A stretch of DNA of 64,000 nt from Meghimatium bilineatum. Lineage: Eukaryota; Mollusca; Gastropoda; Stylommatophora; Philomycidae. Location: NCBI GenBank assembly GCA_034231615.1, contig CM067315.1, forward strand, positions 30,482,133 to 30,546,132, written 5' to 3'. The notes below the pieces were generated by a model. That model did no database searches. It worked only from the letters and a program-made list of their open reading frames with translations, and had not been told where the DNA came from. Both the position numbers and the translations under genes were made by a program. Each line of letters opens with the position of its first letter. The first letter of the stretch is position 1. This document shows positions 27,601 through 33,600 of the stretch, piece after piece.

Positions 27601-30600
27601 TCAATCAATTTTGTTTGAGTCATTCATTATCAAACTCCAAACTGAAGTATGTATTTGAGGCTTTGGATTCTTGACATTTATCTGTGTACGAGATCCTTAG
27701 TCAGTAGTGGTGACCCAATAGTCTGCAGCTGCCTGTTCTAACATGAAACTGTCCAGCAGGATGTAGTTCAGACAAGGGAAATGCATTTTGTCATCGTTTT
27801 ATTTGCATTAATGGCCCAACACATGCAATTTTAGCTGTAAAGTTTCATTAAATGTATAAGAGCATACAACACACTTACATTTTCTGCCCCATAAGAATTT
27901 GAAGAGTTCTATTATTTTCTAGTGTCACATCAGCATCGATCATCTATCAAAAAGATAAAAACCTGCATTATCTAGTTGCATGTGGACAATATTTTTTTTA
28001 ATCAGTAAAAATCATTTTGCATTCAATACAACAAAGTATATACACTCTACCGCCGAAGACAGTAGAACACCTCCTTATTGACTGTCCTTACATTTCAACT
28101 GACAGGAAAAAACTTGTACAGACACTGTTAACAGTCTGAAACTCACTGTATGGATCACTAAGTCAACTTTAGAAGACCTGCACTTTTTTTTAAAGAATGG
28201 CTTCACACTGCCAAGACAAGAGTAGAACTACTCAGTCTATCTATCTATCTATAAGCTGTATCCCTTGTTTGCCTTGAAGTGTCAGGGGTAGAAGAGTTCT
28301 CTGGAGATGGCCTTCTTGTGTGCTGTTTGTAAGCTTGTTCCTGTGGCTTCTTTGATTTCTGTGATCAATCTTTTACATGGTCTGCCTCTGGCTTTATAGC
28401 TTGTCTATGTGAAATGGCCATCTGTGGCATGCTGCCTGTTGGTAGTCTGGAAGCGTGTGAAAACCACTTGATTTGTTGTCTTTTGATGTGTTCCAATACT
28501 GGTATTGTTTTGGTTATCTGTCTGATGTTATCGTTTCTAATTCTCTCTCTTAATGTCACTCCAGCAACAGAGATGTGGTTCTATAGAAGAATGCTGAGAA
28601 TACCATCAATCAAATCAATCAAAAAACCCATAACCCTTCAGGGTCGTAGGGGTACCACATTGGATGCTTCAGCACACAGAGTCCTCCAGCGAATTCTATC
28701 CTCAGCGATGCGGATGAGTGTGGAAATATCTAGCCCTGTCCATTCCTTGATGTTGTCTGTCCATGTCTTTATTCATACCATGGACTGCCAGAAAAACTAA
28801 TGTAGAGGTGTTGAAAGAGTCAAATGCGCAAAAGACCTTAATCAATAATATAAGAAAAAGACAATCTTCATTTTTTGGCCACTTCATAAGACAGGGAGGT
28901 TTGGAGAACATAGTCACAACAGGCAAGATTGAAGGCAACAGAGACAGAAGGTGACAAAGTGACAAAAAAGTTGACAGTTTGATAACCTGGCACAGCAGGC
29001 AAACAACAACGATCTTGATACATAATACTATAGACAGAGAGCTGTGGACAGCCATGATCGCCTACACCAGTCAGCATGGCACATGATGATGATGATGACG
29101 AATGACACTCCGAGTATTCTTCGTAGACGTGTCATTTCTGCTGTCACTATTTTACTTTTGTCTTGTGCTGTCATTGTCCAGGTTTGGCACTGGTAGCACA
29201 GTGATGGGATAATAATAGTCTTGTATAATGCAACTATTCAGTAGTTTTTGGATATCGAAAACAACAACAACAGAAGACGGTTGTGTCTGGCTAATGCTTC
29301 AAATAGAGCAGCAACACACTGCATTGTTATTCCCTGGGCTACATCCTGTTGGAAATTTAGTAGGACCAATGTCCTGCTACAAGACACATTCTGCGGGAGT
29401 TTGAGAATGAACGACAGAGAAGATTAAATATATACTTGAATAGTGAGTGGTGTGTTCATTGTAGTCCTTTGTGCCCTTCTGTCAATCATGTTACAGCAGT
29501 AGCAGCTTCATCTTCTTCTGCGTTAATTCTGCAGTTCTGCTAGTTAGCTTGATGTTGTTTAAATAATGGGATGTGTTTTGTCATGTTTTACAGTCAATAT
29601 AAGGTACTACTGCAGTGAAATGGAACAACAATAGTACTTATGTAGAACACAGGTTTTTGAAAGTTTCACTTGAACATGATGGACTATCACTAAAACTAAG
29701 GGGTTACGTATTTACACCTTTCAGCCTAACACATCCGACTTCAGCATGACTTTCAGCAGTCAATAAACTGAATTTGTTGTTTTATTTGCAGCACACCTGC
29801 GTGATATTACAATTGTCTTTTCAATTGCTGGAGAACTGCCCAGTCCGTATTCTTCCATGGTGTGAAATTAAATAACCATCAAGTGGATGCTTAAAAAACA
29901 TGTAACTAGATGTAATGTAATAGAAGTAATGTATTAGAAGTAATGTAACTAGAAGTAATGTAACTAAAAGTAATGTAACTAGAAGTAATGTATAAGAAGT
30001 AATATAACTAGAAGTAATGTATTTGAAGCAATGTAACTAGAAATAATTTATAAGAAATAATGGAACTAGAAATAATGTATAAAAAGTAATGTAACTAGAA
30101 GTAATGTATAAGAAGCAATGCAACTAGAAATAATGTATTTGAAGTAATGTAACTAGAAGTAATGTATAAAAAGTAATGTAACTAGAAGTAATGTATTAGA
30201 AGTAATGGCCTGAGCTTCTAGTTCAGGGTGCAAAAAACAGTGCCATTGTCACCTGCCAAGCATATCGTAAGAGGCGACTAAGGAGGCTTTGGGATGAAGT
30301 TTGCTGTCCCATCCTAGGATGATCAAAGTGACCTAGAAGCCTTGCTGACATTAGATGTGTCCTTCCAAAAAGCATAGACATCACAGCAAAGCTGTAAACC
30401 ATGACACATTGAATTCTGTTTTCAGGACTACATCCTGCTAATCTACAGGAGTTTGAGAACAAATGCAGAAGTTGAAGTCACACAATCCGACAATTAATGT
30501 GACATATACTAGAAAATGTTCTTTCAAAATCGGTTACATTTATTAAGAATTTCTTTTTCTATTCAGCTCATTGTGATGTTTTTTACTACTAATTTCTTTT

Positions 30601-33600
30601 CAGCTCATTATGATGTTTTGTTACTACTAATTTATTTTTCTATTCACCTCATTGTGATGTTTCTTACTACAAGTTAATGTTAAATACTAAACAGTAAAAA
30701 TTAACTCACAAACAGATAGCCCAAATATTCCGAGCATGTTCTAGAGCCTTTTCCCTCAGACCAATCACATTTGCAAACCGTTTTTCTGTCCAATCACACA
30801 GAGATTCTTCATCTGTATATCCTAAAGATGAACCAATAAACTACAATTGAACAACTGATTATAGTTGTGCTTTTTCAATTTTCAATTTGAAAAGAAACAA
30901 TTATTTTCTAACCAAAAAAAAGGAGTTAAGAGCAGTTTATATGTTTTTTAAGTTTGTCCTAAGATGAGAGACACCTGTTGTAAGCTTGTCCTAAAATCAG
31001 AGACACCTGTTGTAAGCTTGTCCTAAAATCAGAGACACCTGTTGTAAGCTTGTCCTAAGACCAGAGACACCTGTTGTAAGCTTGTCCTAAGACCAGAGAC
31101 ACCTGTTGTAAGCTTGTCCTAAGACCAGAGACACCTGTTGTAAGCTTGTCCTAAGACCAGAGACACCTGTTGTAAGCTTGTCCTAAGACCAGAGACACCT
31201 GTTGTAAGCTTGTTCTAAGACCAGAGACACCTGTTGTACGCTTGTCCTAAGACCAGAGACACCTGTTGTAAGCTTGTACTAAGACCAGAGACACCTGTTG
31301 TAAGCTTGTCCTAAGACCAGAGACACCTGTTGTAAGCTTGTCCTAAGACCAGAGACACCTGTTGTTAGCTTGTCCTAAGACCAGAGACACCTGTTGTAAG
31401 CTTATCCTAAGACCAGAGACACCTGTTGTAAGCTTTTCCTAAGACCAGAGACACCTGTTGTAAGCTTGTCCTAAGACCAGAGACACCTGTTGTAAGCTTG
31501 TCCTAAGACCAGAGACACCTGTTGTAAGCTTGTCCTAAGACCAGAGACACCTGTTGTAAGCTTGTCCTAAGACCAGAGACACCTGTTGTAAGCTTGTCCT
31601 AAGACCAGAGACACCTGTTGTAAGCTTGTTCTAAGACCAGAGACACCTGTTGTAAGCTTGTCCTAAGACCAGAGACACCTGTTGTAAGCTTGTACTAAGA
31701 CCAGAGACACCTGTTGTAAGCTTGTCCTAAGACCAGAGACACCTGTTGTAAGCTTGTCCTAAGACCAGAGACACCTGTTGTTAGCTTGTCCTAAGACCAG
31801 AGACACCTGTTGTAAGCTTATCCTAAGACCAGAGACACCTGTTGTAAGCTTTTCCTAAGACCAGAGACACCTGTTGTAAGCTTGTCCTAAGTCGATAGAT
31901 GGTGGTCTGTTGTTACCTATGAAGTTGGTGAATGGGGTCTTCTTCTTCATCGTTCATTCTCAAACTCCCGCTGGATATCTCTTGTAACAGGACAATGGTC
32001 CTACTAGATTTCCAGCAGGATGTAGTCCAAAGAATGGAAATGCGTTGTGTCGCCGATTTATTGCGCCAATGTCTTCGGCGGATGTTTCTGATCAATATTC
32101 ATATCTTTCTTCCACTGTGATGTTTAATGGCTGTGGATTAGTGGTTGTGTTCATTCTCAAATTTCAGCTTGCTAGTAGGATGTTCTAAGTTTCAGGAGTT
32201 TTAACATGATGATGAGTTTACTGATTTTTAGCAGCCATCGTCAAATACAAGAATCTGCAAAAGTTTTGTAACTATTGAGTGGTGTCATAAAGTTCAAGAA
32301 TCTGCAAGAGTTTTGTTTTGTAACTATTGAGTGGTGTCATAAAGTTCAAGAATCTGCAAGAGTTTTGTTTTGTAACTATTGAGTGGTGTCATAAAGTTCA
32401 AGAATCTGCAAGAGTTTTGTAACTATTGAGTGGTGTCATAAAGTTAAAGAATCTGCAAGAGTTTTGTTTTGTAACTATTGAGTGGTGTCATAAAGTTAAA
32501 GAATCTGCAAGAGTTTTGTTTTGTAACTACTGAGTGGTGTCATAAAGTTCAAGAATCTGCAAGAGTTTTATTTTGTAACTATTGAGTGGTGTCATAAAGT
32601 TCAAGAATCTGCAAGAGTTTTGTTTTGTAACTATTGAGTGGTGTCATAAAGTTCAAGAATCTGCAAGAGTTGGGATGGGACAATGTGAAAGTCATTGATT
32701 TTATGCACCAGCTGGTATTAAATTAGACAAATAAACTCACAAATTATTTCCTTTAATTTTTACGTCTATTAAATCTAATTTTTACAAAATACTTTTACCT
32801 TTATTTTTGTGGTCAATTTTAACATCAACATGGTGGTATAAATGAGACACAGCCAACAGCCATTCTGGCAACATTGCAGTTGAATTATCTACGTTGTGAT
32901 CACTTCGAATCCTAGGAGATGAATAATGAAAAATTGCAATGACAAAGAGAAGGTTTCCACTTAAATAATTGTATTTGTTTTCAAAGGTATCAAATAAATC
33001 GGCAACACAACACGTATCTGTTCTCTGGACGTTAAAAAAATATGTTTCTCTTCTTTTGCGTTCATCTCAAACTCCTGATTATCAGTAGGATATAGCTCAG
33101 AGAAAATAATGTATTGTATCACAATTTACAGCATTGCTGTGATATCTAGTCTGTGCTTTTCTGCCTGACACATCCGACTTCACAACGAATTGCACAGGGC
33201 GATAGGGCAATGGATCGAGCTGATGTTTTGAACTCCATAAAACCCGCAGAAGATGGATGTGTCGGGCCATTGGTGCAAATAAAACGGTGACACAGCACAT
33301 ATCCATTCTCTGAACTACATCCTGCTGGAAATCTAGTAGGACCATGCTCCTGCTACAGGAGAGATACAGCGGGAGTTTGAGAATGAACGATGAAGAAGAA
33401 GAACTCCATAAGAAATATAGCACACAAGAGTGAGTCTAGTGTGGATAATGATTTCTTTTCAATGTCCAGGATTAAAGATGAGGGTTTGAAATGTGGTGTT
33501 GCTACATCATTAAACATAACAAGCAATCATGTAAAATTTATGAAATAATCTTACCACGGCAAAGAATGAGCTTTATTTCGAACTAAAGTTGCAACTACCA

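Noticed and set aside
30945-31892. CRISPR-like array (32-bp repeats)
   Set aside because: Repeats are back to back with no spacers, and the context is a eukaryotic intron. The same holds for the 37-bp array.
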